From Oligoflexales bacterium (GTDB lineage: Bacteria > Bdellovibrionota_B > Oligoflexia > Oligoflexales > RGVZ01), in assembly GCA_947494335.1 (NCBI GenBank), contig CANLUT010000001.1, positions 1,248,026-1,312,025 of the forward strand: a stretch of 64,000 nt of DNA. The letters run 5' to 3'. The notes beneath the pieces are model-generated. The model saw only the letters and a program-made list of their open reading frames with translations. It had not been told where the DNA came from and did not search any database. The translations under genes were made by a program, and so were the position numbers. Below are positions 1 through 9,881 of this stretch, piece by piece; position 1 is the stretch's first letter, and each line of letters starts with the position of its first letter.

Positions 1-3000
1 CTTTTGATCAAAGTTAGCCACTTTATAACCAACACCGGCAGCCGGACCAGGAATCTCACATACACCGGCGGCAAATGTACAGGTCTTCAAACCATTGGGG
101 AGAAAAGCTTTGATTTTACCCCAGCTTGCTACTGGCGTATTTGAAAAATTGAGAACTTTGATTCCATTATAGCTAACAGCATCAGCGTTGTTTGAATCCT
201 TCGCATGGACAATAATCCTAAATTGCAGACCAGCAGGAATCGGAGACGACAACGCCTCACCCGTCATCTTCTTATACTCAAGAGTGAAATGAGTCGGCAT
301 ACCCGTAAAGTCAAAAATTGGTGAGAGTGCAACTGCGATTGAACTTGTCGTAGGAATCGCAAGCAAACGCCCTGGGCCCTTGTCACCAATCGATACGAAT
401 TCAGCCGAGTCGCCTTCGAAATTAATCAAACTTCGGTGCACACCGCAGAACAACTGATTACTTAGCGGCTGGTTGGTTGGGTTCGAAGCTGAGTCAGGGT
501 CAGGGCATTGAGCCAGAGGGCCATAATATGCAGGACCGTTTGTATTACCACGCAATGACTGTGCAAAAATATTTAAGTTGGATAGCCCTGCGGAGTCGTC
601 ATTGAATGATGGGGCAATACCCCAGAATTTTGCGGGGACATCCGCATTGTAGTTACCTGCAGCGTCAAATCCAGCAACATAGAAACGATAGTTCGTGCTC
701 GGAGAGATCGCTAGTCGATCACTGTTCGCAATCGACTTCAAGATGTTGCCACCATTGCGAGCAGCATTACGCAGAACGGTCTGAGTGATAGGACCTGGTA
801 CAATCGTCACGCGCGTCGGGTTGAGTAGTGTGTAGCCGGCCGTCACATCACCCAACAATATCTGTGGGTGAACTTCGTTCTGAGCTGCATTCGGAACTTT
901 CTTCACAGTGAATTGTCCCCCGGACAATCCATATCCATTGGATATTGTCATCGGTATCGCAGAGTGATCGATGACATCGACGAGTGAGCTGGTATCCGTG
1001 ATTCCAGTGACAGACGTGAGGTTTGGCTGGTAAACTGGGTCTAACTTGAATTTGATCGCAAGACTACCCGAGTATGTCGTTGCAGGGTTATATTTCGCAT
1101 CAAACACATTTACATGAACTTTGAACGGGACTGTGGCTTGCTCTTCAAACTTGCTTCCGACCCTATTCTCCGGTTGAACTTCGATAACCTTGGGCACACC
1201 GTGACCCGCATTTAGATTCAGAGATTTTGTAAAGCTCTGTGGACCCGGGTTGTCATCAAGCTTAAAGTTTAAAGTCAGATTTTCTCCGGCCTTGGCGATT
1301 TTGGTCCAATCGGTAGATAACGTTGGACTAAGAGACAGCTCCATCAATTGACCCGTGGTCAGCACAATATTTCGCGTCACTGGCGAGCTGATGGTGTGCA
1401 CGCCGCCAACCTCGCCAACCAGAACAGGGGTTACACCGCCAGGCGAGTTTTGCGGATTGGTCGTCCAATAAGCCGAAAGTCTGCGATCGACAGAGTAATA
1501 CGTTTTATCACCAGTTACGTTCTCAAACTCGTCGTAAAGCTTGATATCAAATCCCAGAGAGTGATCTGTAGTCAATGTCTCGCCTTGTGGGACACCGGTC
1601 ATGACAGCATCAATGTGATGGCCGGCACCAGCAATACCCTCAAAGTAAAATTTATTTTCTTTAGCACCGAGGGCTGCATTTTTGACTGTCACATCATGCA
1701 GACCTGACTTTCTGGATGCGCCACTATAGATGACCGTCGAGGGTGAACCAAGCACCCCAGGGGCACCCGTAGCCGCTTGTCCTGCGGGGAGACTAGTCGT
1801 TAGATTTAAAGTCCCAGCTGCGGGTCCAATTAAGTTATGGGCCTCGTCGTGACTGTGCCAGTATAGGGTCTGCGATCCGCAAATACCACCAGCTGTTGTA
1901 ATTGACGCAGCACATGACTGATCAACACCAATCTTGACGCGGTGGTTGGTCGCATTGTTGTGACTATCGACCAGCTTTGGATCAGCTACATCGTCCTGGA
2001 AAGCAGCGTGCAGGTGATCTATAGCCTTTCTGAACACCTTGAATGTATCGCCGTTGTTATGCGTGTGGGCCGTCGCAGAACTTCCCATCTGCACATTACC
2101 AGCACCCGTGAAGGTCACACCTGCACCACGAGAAACCAGTTTTGAAAACGCTACCCCGTTAAGCGTCACAGCAGGTAGTTCAACCTGAAGGACCCGTTCG
2201 GTAAATGGAGAAACAGCCCCTGCTGCGTAGCTAGACTGGCCAGAGTACAAACAAACATCTCCCGGCAATTGGAGTTCACCTTCCACCACCTGGGTAGCCC
2301 CAGTCCAGAAGTCTTTTATCGGTAAAGACGTAAATGACGGATGATTGAAGATAAAGTTACCGCCCGACGATGGGTCAGGATCGACGACGCTAAAGGCGCT
2401 ATTGTATGGACCAGGAACCTCAGATTTGTTCTGGTCTGCATATAGATCACGAGCCGCAGAGGTGCTCTGCTTCAGACCGTAAATAAAATCAATGTCTCCA
2501 CCTTTGGTATCAGCAGCACCAACTTTAAAGAGTTTAAACACAACCTTTGACACTGGGGTCGTATAGGTTGTGATGACGTTGTGCTTTTTGTCGTGAAGAA
2601 AGACTTTAACCTTGCTGCATGAGCCAGCCTGGATTGCACTGTTGTTGGGTGTCGCATCCGATGGACTGGTCATCGCAATCGTCTCAATATGCTCAACATC
2701 ACCAAAGTTGATCGTGATCAGTGGCGACGGCCAGGCAATGAATGTAGGATTCGCCGTCGATTTAATGACTGCAAATCCGCGACCTGTGCGATTTTGTGGA
2801 ATCAAAACTGTTGAGTATAAATTTACATTTTCATAAGCTGAATTTTCGATGATCGCTTGATCGGCTGTGACGGCCGGATCATAAAACTTCTTGGGCGTCG
2901 CAGCGCCTGCCACAAACAAGTCACTTTCTGTAAACTGAGGCACGCTATTATCGTATGCCTTCCAATCGCCTGTCAGATAGTTGAATTGATCGGCATAGGT

Positions 3001-5952
3001 TCCGTTTGTGGTGGCAAATCCAGAGTAGGATAGACCGTCACCGCCATCGGCGTTCCGAAGGAAGTTACCTGCGATATCCGTCACCGCAACGGCAAAAGGC
3101 ATTTCCTCGGTTGTCTTCATAGACAAGCCAGCAGCAGTCGTCTCGGGTGTCAGAGCTTTCGCGCCGGCATCTGGGCCACCTTTTTTATCGGCGAAGAAAT
3201 AGCGGCCAGCCACACCAACTTGCACAGGGACCAAGTCACTGTATGCTCCGCCCGGGGACGGGTTAACTCCAGCATCCCATGATAAAAGCTGAACCGTGAC
3301 TGATGTGTCCGGCGTGGTTGGAAAGGTTGCTGCAGGGTGGCTTGCGGCCGAGAACCAGTAAGGGCCGCCCGGCAAGGTACATTTACCGTTTTCAAAGGTA
3401 CATTCCAAATCACCATTGGGAAGCTTTGGCGCCATACCAGCCCAGCTCTTTGGCAAGGTGCTCACAACTTTAATTTTACGCGCCTTACCGTAGGTCGGAT
3501 GAGCATCGGGATAAGAAGGAACATCGATATTACTTCCGTCTTTTGCGTGAAGCACAATTTGGAATGCTTCACCCGCTGTGATCGGGAATCTGGCTGGTGT
3601 CGCTGTGTCTGGACGCACCGCCTCGCGCAACGTAGAGCTGTCTGAGGCTTTCACAAACTCGATAGCTAATTTCTCAGCGCGACCAGCTGTCGTCGAAAGT
3701 GGACGCGACACGTTCCATGCGACGGTCGGATAAGCAAGCGGCAGGGCGATAACTCGTCCGCTACCCGCTACACCCGCGGAGTTGTAAGTTGAGTTCTTTC
3801 CTGCTTTGACGGCTAGACCAAGGTGAATGGCGCAAGCCATGACATCTGAGTTGACAGTAGCTCCATTGCCCGGACAATTACTGGTCGACGTAAAGGCTGA
3901 AGGGTTGCCAGGAATAAGTTGGGCCACGGCCGACTCGATGGCTCCATCGGGCAGAGTGTCATCGAAGACGTGTGCATCGTTCAAAGCATCGCTGATGCCC
4001 CAAAACTCACTATCCACATCTTCTTTGTAGTTTCCGCCTGCATCATAGCCGGCGTTGAAGAATGTAAATGTCTGATCGTTTGGCAGAGGCTTTACGTCGG
4101 CACCACGCCAAGTTTCGCCCTTACCATCTGTCGCCGTTCTCAAGACGGTCTGCGTTACAGGACCAGGAGACAATGAGATCGTTAGGGGATCCCGAACTTG
4201 GACTTCAGATACTGGAGCTGACGTATTCGCTAATATGAACGAATTGTTGACAAGGTTGATCTTCGGACCTTGCTGAGGCGTTCCGAGAACTGAATCATTC
4301 ACGGCGGGATCAGGAACTCTTAACACGTTGAATTTCTCAACAGTCTGTGCCCTACCCGCAACAATGACTAATGGATTTGTATCGTGATCGATGATGCTAT
4401 TGGCCTCTGCCATTACGCGCAAGCCTGCAAGAGTCATAACCTCCTTAGCGGGAGGAGCGTAAACTGGAGATAACTGCAACTTCAACTTGATATCGCCATT
4501 AAAGTTGTCGCAAAGGTTACCATTTTTATCGTACAGCACCACGTTTGCTGCAAAGGGGACGGTCGCCTTTTCAGCGGCAACGCTTCCAACGGTATTCTCC
4601 GAGGTGATATTAATCGCTGCGGGTGAACCAGGGTAGACCATGTAAGTGATGGTCCGTTCAATAATCGGGATGGACGTGGTTTTGATAATCACTGTTCCTG
4701 GCCCAGACAAGATAGGATCGATTGTTTGCATACTTTGACGCAAATTCACCGCGCCGAGACGACCGCTTAAGCGACCGCTGTCAACCCAGTCTGTATCCAT
4801 CGTGCTGACAAAGTTGCCACCCGCATCCACCAAAACAGGATAGTATTTGTAAGAGTCGCCGGAAACCATAGAGAGACACTCGCGCGACGCGTCGTTGATC
4901 TCGTTACAAACGTCTTGGATCGGCTGATCTGGTGGATTTTTAGATAAGACAATTCGCGATGCGTCACCAGTAACGACCGGAATTCTGATAGAGGCCGTCT
5001 TGACCGGCAGTTTCGGATTTGTCGGCTTGGCGGTAATCGTGATGATCGTTGGCTTTAGAACTTTGAACGGCGCACCCGGAACGAGACACTGATCGTTGAA
5101 GAAGTCACAGGAGATATCACTGCCTGTCGCTCCGCCGGGCACGATGACTAATTTGCCATCGACAACGTCGTTGACATTCTCCGTCTTGAAGTTAAAAGAA
5201 AATCCTTTTCCAACTTCTGTGTTCGGGATGCCAGGTGCCGTTAACACCACACTGAAAGGTGTGCCGGCTTTGATGACTTGTTTGCCGTCTTTGTCGTAAA
5301 GAGCAGGCAGGATCATAATGGCAGAATCGAGAGGATCGATACCGCTATTGATGAACTCTTCATTAGAGGTGATATCAATTTTGTAATACTGGATAAGATC
5401 TGAAGCGAGCGATCCCTGAGGAACCCGCATCGCAACCGCAATTTTTGCCGCTGGCATGTTCGGAGTTGTGAAACCCACGTGGGCCTGGCCGAACTGGTTG
5501 GAAATCGCTGAGCCACCAACGAGAATACCAACACAGTTTTCGCGGTAAGCTCCCGCCATGCAGGTTGTTCCAGCTAAGGTGCCATCTGCTTGCATGACAA
5601 AATCACCGCCGTTCCAGCCGGCAAGAATTTTCTCTTTAATCACATTCTCCGGAAGACCTGCGTTGACTGCGTCTGTAATTAAGAAAGCTTTAAACTCAGC
5701 CTGTACGCCTGGAATCGCCTGTCCTGATTTACTTTTGACTGTGTAGTAAAGATTTTTCGTGAGTTTAAAATTCGGCGGATACGGATTTTGTAATTCCGTT
5801 GTCTCAGCTTTAAATTCAGAACCTGATTTTGCCTGATTTGCCGTCTTTGTTCCTTTGGAGCAGGCAGCAGATACAAACATGACCCCAGCCAACGCCGCCA
5901 CAAAGGACACGCGAAGTCCTAACATGCTAAAGATGTTAAGTTTTTGCCCCAT
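1..5952 (-). CDS. Giant repetitive surface lipoprotein, 3' end outside the window
   Basis: One open frame runs from ATG at 5952 to the window edge (1984 codons, no stop). AGAAGG lies 5 bases upstream. The N-terminus has a basic start, a hydrophobic stretch and a lipobox ending S-A-A-Cys31, so it should be a secreted lipoprotein; an alternative start is Met10. The rest is beta-rich, Ig-like sequence without transmembrane segments. It contains long-period repeats: PGPVTQTVLR near residue 598 recurs as PGPITQTVLR near 1719; an AGYDAGGNY...FWGI block near 640 recurs near 1757; SENTVGS near 447 recurs as PENRVGS near 1591; CTFENGKC near 850 recurs as CTFAAGVC near 1957. The period is therefore about 1,110-1,140 residues. 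A role as a cell-surface or adhesive protein is inferred; I recognise no enzyme motif. Confidence 0.85.
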   Translation of the reverse strand, partial: MGQKLNIFSMLGLRVSFVAALAGVMFVSAACSKGTKTANQAKSGSEFKAETTELQNPYPPNFKLTKNLYYTVKSKSGQAIPGVQAEFKAFLITDAVNAGLPENVIKEKILAGWNGGDFVMQADGTLAGTTCMAGAYRENCVGILVGGSAISNQFGQAHVGFTTPNMPAAKIAVAMRVPQGSLASDLIQYYKIDITSNEEFINSGIDPLDSAIMILPALYDKDGKQVIKAGTPFSVVLTAPGIPNTEVGKGFSFNFKTENVNDVVDGKLVIVPGGATGSDISCDFFNDQCLVPGAPFKVLKPTIITITAKPTNPKLPVKTASIRIPVVTGDASRIVLSKNPPDQPIQDVCNEINDASRECLSMVSGDSYKYYPVLVDAGGNFVSTMDTDWVDSGRLSGRLGAVNLRQSMQTIDPILSGPGTVIIKTTSIPIIERTITYMVYPGSPAAINITSENTVGSVAAEKATVPFAANVVLYDKNGNLCDNFNGDIKLKLQLSPVYAPPAKEVMTLAGLRVMAEANSIIDHDTNPLVIVAGRAQTVEKFNVLRVPDPAVNDSVLGTPQQGPKINLVNNSFILANTSAPVSEVQVRDPLTISLSPGPVTQTVLRTATDGKGETWRGADVKPLPNDQTFTFFNAGYDAGGNYKEDVDSEFWGISDALNDAHVFDDTLPDGAIESAVAQLIPGNPSAFTSTSNCPGNGATVNSDVMACAIHLGLAVKAGKNSTYNSAGVAGSGRVIALPLAYPTVAWNVSRPLSTTAGRAEKLAIEFVKASDSSTLREAVRPDTATPARFPITAGEAFQIVLHAKDGSNIDVPSYPDAHPTYGKARKIKVVSTLPKSWAGMAPKLPNGDLECTFENGKCTLPGGPYWFSAASHPAATFPTTPDTSVTVQLLSWDAGVNPSPGGAYSDLVPVQVGVAGRYFFADKKGGPDAGAKALTPETTAAGLSMKTTEEMPFAVAVTDIAGNFLRNADGGDGLSYSGFATTNGTYADQFNYLTGDWKAYDNSVPQFTESDLFVAGAATPKKFYDPAVTADQAIIENSAYENVNLYSTVLIPQNRTGRGFAVIKSTANPTFIAWPSPLITINFGDVEHIETIAMTSPSDATPNNSAIQAGSCSKVKVFLHDKKHNVITTYTTPVSKVVFKLFKVGAADTKGGDIDFIYGLKQSTSAARDLYADQNKSEVPGPYNSAFSVVDPDPSSGGNFIFNHPSFTSLPIKDFWTGATQVVEGELQLPGDVCLYSGQSSYAAGAVSPFTERVLQVELPAVTLNGVAFSKLVSRGAGVTFTGAGNVQMGSSATAHTHNNGDTFKVFRKAIDHLHAAFQDDVADPKLVDSHNNATNHRVKIGVDQSCAASITTAGGICGSQTLYWHSHDEAHNLIGPAAGTLNLTTSLPAGQAATGAPGVLGSPSTVIYSGASRKSGLHDVTVKNAALGAKENKFYFEGIAGAGHHIDAVMTGVPQGETLTTDHSLGFDIKLYDEFENVTGDKTYYSVDRRLSAYWTTNPQNSPGGVTPVLVGEVGGVHTISSPVTRNIVLTTGQLMELSLSPTLSTDWTKIAKAGENLTLNFKLDDNPGPQSFTKSLNLNAGHGVPKVIEVQPENRVGSKFEEQATVPFKVHVNVFDAKYNPATTYSGSLAIKFKLDPVYQPNLTSVTGITDTSSLVDVIDHSAIPMTISNGYGLSGGQFTVKKVPNAAQNEVHPQILLGDVTAGYTLLNPTRVTIVPGPITQTVLRNAARNGGNILKSIANSDRLAISPSTNYRFYVAGFDAAGNYNADVPAKFWGIAPSFNDDSAGLSNLNIFAQSLRGNTNGPAYYGPLAQCPDPDSASNPTNQPLSNQLFCGVHRSLINFEGDSAEFVSIGDKGPGRLLAIPTTSSIAVALSPIFDFTGMPTHFTLEYKKMTGEALSSPIPAGLQFRIIVHAKDSNNADAVSYNGIKVLNFSNTPVASWGKIKAFLPNGLKTCTFAAGVCEIPGPAAGVGYKVANFDQK

Positions 5953-6170
5953 TCTTACCTTCTGCGAGCTCCAAAACTCCTTTGACACCAGCGACTTAGA
6001 GCCTTTTCGGGCACTAATCCGCCATGTAATGATGCTCGGTTCAGCTTTAAAGTAACTTTAGCCCGGGGGTTGAATTAGGGCGTAACCATGTGTTAGTATT
6101 ATAAAAGTTAGCAAAAAAATTTTTGGTGATTTCTAAAGTTTTTGCGGGGTTACCCGAGGGGGCGCAACCG

Positions 6171-6767
6171 ATGGCTAAGGGGTTAGTCTCAAAGTTACTT
6201 TTGCCGGCCTTTATTATTTTTGCCAACGCCTGTGCGGGCACTCTCAATGTCCGAACAAACCCGAGTGAGGCGGAACTTGTACTGGTCCAACCGGGAAAAG
6301 TCGACTCCAAGCCGCTTGGTAAAACTCCCTACACTGCCAAAATCAGTGACCTGGGTTCTGCGGCTAATGGCGGACCCATCGTGCTGCAGGTCTCAAAAAA
6401 GGGCTTTATGCCGCAGAGCCTTTACATACCGAATGCCGCGGGCTCAAAACTTGATTTCGATGTGAATCTTAAACCAGTCAGCCCGGGTAGCTTTGATGAG
6501 ATGAATCGTATCATTAAACTGGTTTTGGCTGCCGAGCGACAAATCATGCTCAAACAAGTCGATGAAGCCATCAAGACAGCCGACGCGATCAAAGCGATCA
6601 ACGACAACATTGCCATGGCCTACGAAATTGAGGCGGCTGCTCAATTTGTCAAAGGTGATTTGCAAAAAGCACGTGTTGCTTGGAATCGGTCACTAGCGAT
6701 CGACCCGGAAAATCCCGATGCAGCGCGCATGATTAAAACTATCGACGAAAAGCTTGGAACTAAATAA
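6171..6767 (+). CDS. Secreted PEGA-domain / TPR protein
   Basis: 198-residue exported protein. I chose ATG 6171 because GAGGGGG lies just upstream and it gives a clean signal sequence ending at A-N-A-Cys; an earlier TTG at 6123 adds a non-hydrophobic extension. The Cys could be lipidated, but Asn at -2 makes the lipobox weak. After the signal comes a PEGA-like beta domain (GTLNVRTNPSEAELVL..., then GKTPY). The C-terminal half is helical, with one or two TPR-like units ending in a W-R/SLAIDPENP type motif. PEGA domains are usually found in envelope proteins that contact other surface components. It is followed 18 bases later by an outer-membrane protein gene, so the two are probably co-transcribed. 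Confidence 0.75.
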   Translation: MAKGLVSKLLLPAFIIFANACAGTLNVRTNPSEAELVLVQPGKVDSKPLGKTPYTAKISDLGSAANGGPIVLQVSKKGFMPQSLYIPNAAGSKLDFDVNLKPVSPGSFDEMNRIIKLVLAAERQIMLKQVDEAIKTADAIKAINDNIAMAYEIEAAAQFVKGDLQKARVAWNRSLAIDPENPDAARMIKTIDEKLGTK

Positions 6768-6785
6768 TTCAGCTAAGGTCATGAC

Positions 6786-7436
6786 GTGAGTTATACCCAT
6801 AAAAACTGCCGAAAGATTGCGATTCGTGCTCTTGTGAGCTTTTCGGTCGCAACGGCGCTTATCACAGCTCGCCCCTCTATGGCTGCAAGTTTGGTGGGAG
6901 AATTCCACGACTCCCATGGGACACTCCGCTTTGGAACAATGAGCTACACTGTCACAGACGGCGCAACTCCCAAAGCCGGTGGGGGTATGGCCCTGAACTA
7001 TGAATACTCCAGACAGCTCAATATGAGTTCAGCACTCATCGTTGGATGGCGTCAGGTCACTGACTCTGCTAGTCAGCGCGACGGGCATCACGCGGCCTAC
7101 GCTGGCATGCGGATATTCCCGCTGGGACTAGGAATACCGCTCACGTCGTCAATTGGTGACGCAACAATCAGTATGGACAGCAGTTACAAATATTACGGAG
7201 AAGCCTCTCTGGGGCTTGGTCGCCTGCTCTATGAGCCCCAGGGCTCAGCTGATTTGTCGGGTGAAAGCCTTTCAATCACTTTTGGCGGCGGAGTATTAAT
7301 GCACTTCTTCTCGCGGTGGGGTGTGGATTTACAAGTTTTATACCACATAATTCAGGGCCGCGGAGGAACCGCAGAATCGATAGCTGTTTCCGGTAGTGGC
7401 ATATCGATTTTGATCGGAAACAGTTATTTGTTTTAG
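6786..7436 (+). CDS. Predicted outer-membrane beta-barrel protein
   Basis: 216-residue protein starting at GTG 6786, preceded by AAGG. The N-terminus is a Sec signal peptide with a likely cut after S-M-A-A. The mature part is made of alternating short amphipathic strands rich in Gly, Ser and aromatic residues (for example YYGEASLGLGRLLYEP) and ends in Y-L-F, the C-terminal aromatic expected of outer-membrane barrels. About 190 mature residues would suit a small 8-stranded barrel. No family was recognised. It sits between the PEGA/TPR gene and the carbonic-anhydrase-like gene (15-base gap), suggesting one envelope operon. Confidence 0.65.
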   Translation: MSYTHKNCRKIAIRALVSFSVATALITARPSMAASLVGEFHDSHGTLRFGTMSYTVTDGATPKAGGGMALNYEYSRQLNMSSALIVGWRQVTDSASQRDGHHAAYAGMRIFPLGLGIPLTSSIGDATISMDSSYKYYGEASLGLGRLLYEPQGSADLSGESLSITFGGGVLMHFFSRWGVDLQVLYHIIQGRGGTAESIAVSGSGISILIGNSYLF

Positions 7437-7451
7437 GAGAGTAGGTTTCCC

Positions 7452-8405
7452 GTGGATATTAAGTTTAAAGGCTTCGATCAAATCACAGCCTGGGTGGGCG
7501 GAATCGGTATTTCCGCACTAATTTTCACGGGGATTTGGTACACCGGAAAAAATATTGCAAAGAACATCACCGCATCCGAAGAGAAACGACTTGAAAACGT
7601 GCAGAAAGATCTCGAGAAGCTTTCACTTGAACAGCAAAAGGCTGATACAGAAAAGTTAGAAACATCCGAGGCCAATTCTGAGAATAAATCAACGTCACAC
7701 CTCACCCCCGGTCAACCCATTGCTACCGAGGATAGGTGGGGATACAGCGGCAACCTAGCGCCATGGTACTGGGCCTCGATAAATCCCGAGTGGTCCAATT
7801 GTGGCTCAAAAGTAAACCAGTCACCAATTGATATCAGCGGCTCAAGGCTGGACGAAAAGCTCAAGACACTGAAGTTCAATTACAATCATGGTGAGGCCAG
7901 CCTCACATTACGTAACGCTACAGTTCAAGGCGACATTCAATCTGGAAGCTTCATAGAGTGGGATGGTGAGCGATTTGATCTCACGAGAGTCTTTTTCCGA
8001 ACTCCCTCTGAACACAGGGTTAATGGACTCCCATGGGAAATGGAAATTCAGCTTGAGCACAAATCAGCGCGCGATCAATTGCTCATGGTTTCCGTGCTCG
8101 TCACAACCGGCAAGTCCTCTTCGATAATTGCAAACGTTGCGGGCAACCTCCCCCGCTTTCGAGATGACATCAAGGACTTTTCCCAACTAAATTGGCATGA
8201 TTTGCTACCCGGAAAAAAAACCTACTGGAAATACCTCGGAACCTCGACAACGCCTCCTTGCGACCCCAATGTCACATGGGTGGTCATGACCGAACCTGTC
8301 ACCACAAAAGCCAGCGACATCGACCGATTCGTTAAAATACAGAAGTCAAATGTTCGTCCTGTTTTCTCTCTCGGTAAGCGCGCGCTCGGGCGAAGTAACC
8401 GCTGA
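7452..8405 (+). CDS. Alpha-carbonic-anhydrase-like protein lacking the zinc-binding histidines
   Basis: 317 residues from GTG 7452 with AGGAGAG upstream. Residues 14-30 form one membrane anchor, 40-70 a charged coiled coil, and 92-315 a full alpha-carbonic anhydrase fold: WGY, QSPIDI, TPSEH and TSTTPPC are all present. The three zinc ligands are not. Aligned on the FHFHTPSE and MExHxVH motifs of bacterial enzymes, His94 is Phe181, His96 is Arg183 and His119 is Gln200. The proton-shuttle His region is also changed. The fold and substrate-side Thr-Thr-Pro-Pro-Cys loop are kept, so this resembles the acatalytic carbonic-anhydrase-related proteins of animals. A binding or structural role in the periplasm is inferred. 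Its stop overlaps the start of the next gene (TGATG). Confidence 0.88.
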   Translation: MDIKFKGFDQITAWVGGIGISALIFTGIWYTGKNIAKNITASEEKRLENVQKDLEKLSLEQQKADTEKLETSEANSENKSTSHLTPGQPIATEDRWGYSGNLAPWYWASINPEWSNCGSKVNQSPIDISGSRLDEKLKTLKFNYNHGEASLTLRNATVQGDIQSGSFIEWDGERFDLTRVFFRTPSEHRVNGLPWEMEIQLEHKSARDQLLMVSVLVTTGKSSSIIANVAGNLPRFRDDIKDFSQLNWHDLLPGKKTYWKYLGTSTTPPCDPNVTWVVMTEPVTTKASDIDRFVKIQKSNVRPVFSLGKRALGRSNR

Positions 8406-9268
8406 TGGGAATCGCCTACCTTCTCTGCGCAGCCTGCCTTTGGGGCATGATCGGCCCCATCAGTAAAGTCGTTTTTGCCGCTGGGTTTACACCCCTTGAG
8501 ACAGCATTTTGGCGCGGAGTGATCGCTGGAATTGCATTCATCGTTCATTGGTTGTTTAAGCGTTATGACGTACCAACGGATCGTAAGCAAATTTTTGGTA
8601 TCACCGTCTTTGGGATCTTCGGCGTGGCGTTGCTCGAGGGCAGCTATGTTTATGCTGTACACTACGGCGGCGCTGCTTTGGCGTCGGTGCTGCTCTACAG
8701 TGCCCCCATCTGGGTGAATTTAGCGTCATGGCTCATCTTCAAAGAATCAATCCCCGCCAGGCGATGGATGGCACTCTCGATTACAATGCTCGGGGTGATT
8801 GGAGTTTGCTTTTGGGGCGCGACCGCAAAATTTTCAAGCGAGGCCATTTTTTGGGGGCTGATGTCTGGACTTAGTTACGCAGGTTTTTATCTAGCGGGAA
8901 AAATATACTTTGACCGCACCAATCCAGTTGTCGTTTATATGATTGCCTTTCCAGTAGGATCCATTGCTATTTGGCCATTTATGACGTCCGTTGCTGGATT
9001 ATCAACAGCAGGTCTTCTTGGTAATGTTGCTAACGCCGAACCTAGCACCGTCGGCGCACTAACCGCGATCGGACTTCTCTGTACCTATGTGGCGTACTGG
9101 CTTTACAGTAAAGGCCTACAGTTGGTTGACGCCGGTAAAGCCGCCATTATCACCATGATTGAACCGCTGGTTTCTGTGACTTTAGCTGCCATTATGTTCG
9201 GCGAAATGTTTTCGATTGCAGGCTACTTTTTTGCTGCGATGGTCATCTTGGGCGTCACCCTGGCGTGA
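8405..9268 (+). CDS. EamA/DMT-family transporter
   Basis: 287-residue, very hydrophobic protein with about ten transmembrane helices in two EamA repeats (N-terminal AACLWGMIGPISKVVF; second half around LMSGLSYAGFYLAGK and the late MIEPLVSVTLAAIMFGE motif). This is the drug/metabolite exporter superfamily; the substrate cannot be read from sequence. ATG 8405 overlaps the stop of the carbonic-anhydrase-like gene, so translation is probably coupled and this is the last gene of the 6.1-9.3 kb operon. The next gene is convergent. Confidence 0.9.
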   Translation: MGIAYLLCAACLWGMIGPISKVVFAAGFTPLETAFWRGVIAGIAFIVHWLFKRYDVPTDRKQIFGITVFGIFGVALLEGSYVYAVHYGGAALASVLLYSAPIWVNLASWLIFKESIPARRWMALSITMLGVIGVCFWGATAKFSSEAIFWGLMSGLSYAGFYLAGKIYFDRTNPVVVYMIAFPVGSIAIWPFMTSVAGLSTAGLLGNVANAEPSTVGALTAIGLLCTYVAYWLYSKGLQLVDAGKAAIITMIEPLVSVTLAAIMFGEMFSIAGYFFAAMVILGVTLA

Positions 9269-9271
9269 CAA

Positions 9272-9877
9272 CTATTTAAACCAGCCTGTAAAACTTCTAC
9301 GCTCAGCATGCGCCAATAAAACTTCATGCTCGAAATCCCGGGAACGAAAAAGCACGATCGTCCCCCCTAATGGCTCCAAGTCGACTCGACTCGATGTGGT
9401 CGTATATAACCGCAGGGCACCTCCATCTGCCGAAGACCACGATGGATTTAAATATAGTATCAGCGACATACTACGAGCATCGTCATCGCGAAATGTATCA
9501 ATATGCCGGTGATAAAAACCGCCAGGAGGATAGACTGCAAAATGCCCCTCAAACTCTGATACTGCGGCAAAAAGCTCACGATTCAGGGTGACACGAATGT
9601 GATCCACGAGCTCACTTACAAAGGGAGGGCCGCTGTTCGACTCTTCTCCTTCAAGCCATAAAATCTTGTCACCGCGAATCTCGATATTCGTTTGCTGACG
9701 CCCACCCCGACCGATCCCAGCTTGATGAAAATCACCTTGCCGCTGATCAATCCAACTATTTATTTGGTCAATAATCTCGGCGTCGATGACCTGTTGGCCG
9801 CAGTACCAGCCTTGTTCGGCCAAGGCATGGGCCGCGTCTTTGAGCCATTTCCACCGCTGTGCGGGAAGAGATCCCAA
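9272..9877 (-). CDS. 2-oxoglutarate/Fe(II)-dependent oxygenase, SM-20/prolyl-hydroxylase-like
   Basis: 201-residue cytosolic protein. The iron-binding triad of the double-stranded beta-helix fold is visible: H125-I-D127 in YHRHID and H184 in DFEHEV, followed by an Arg near 193 that would bind 2-oxoglutarate. FAVYPPGGFYHRHID matches bacterial SM-20/EGL-9-like hydroxylases, which hydroxylate protein side chains such as proline. The start is probably TTG 9877, five bases after the stop of the msrAB gene, which makes it translationally linked to that gene. Pairing with methionine sulfoxide reductase suggests an oxygen or oxidant theme, an inference. Confidence 0.82.
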   Translation of the reverse strand: MGSLPAQRWKWLKDAAHALAEQGWYCGQQVIDAEIIDQINSWIDQRQGDFHQAGIGRGGRQQTNIEIRGDKILWLEGEESNSGPPFVSELVDHIRVTLNRELFAAVSEFEGHFAVYPPGGFYHRHIDTFRDDDARSMSLILYLNPSWSSADGGALRLYTTTSSRVDLEPLGGTIVLFRSRDFEHEVLLAHAERRSFTGWFK

Positions 9878-9881
9878 TTAT

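Noticed and set aside
6123-6170. An upstream TTG start for the PEGA gene
   Set aside because: The ATG at 6171 has a better ribosome site and a normal signal peptide.
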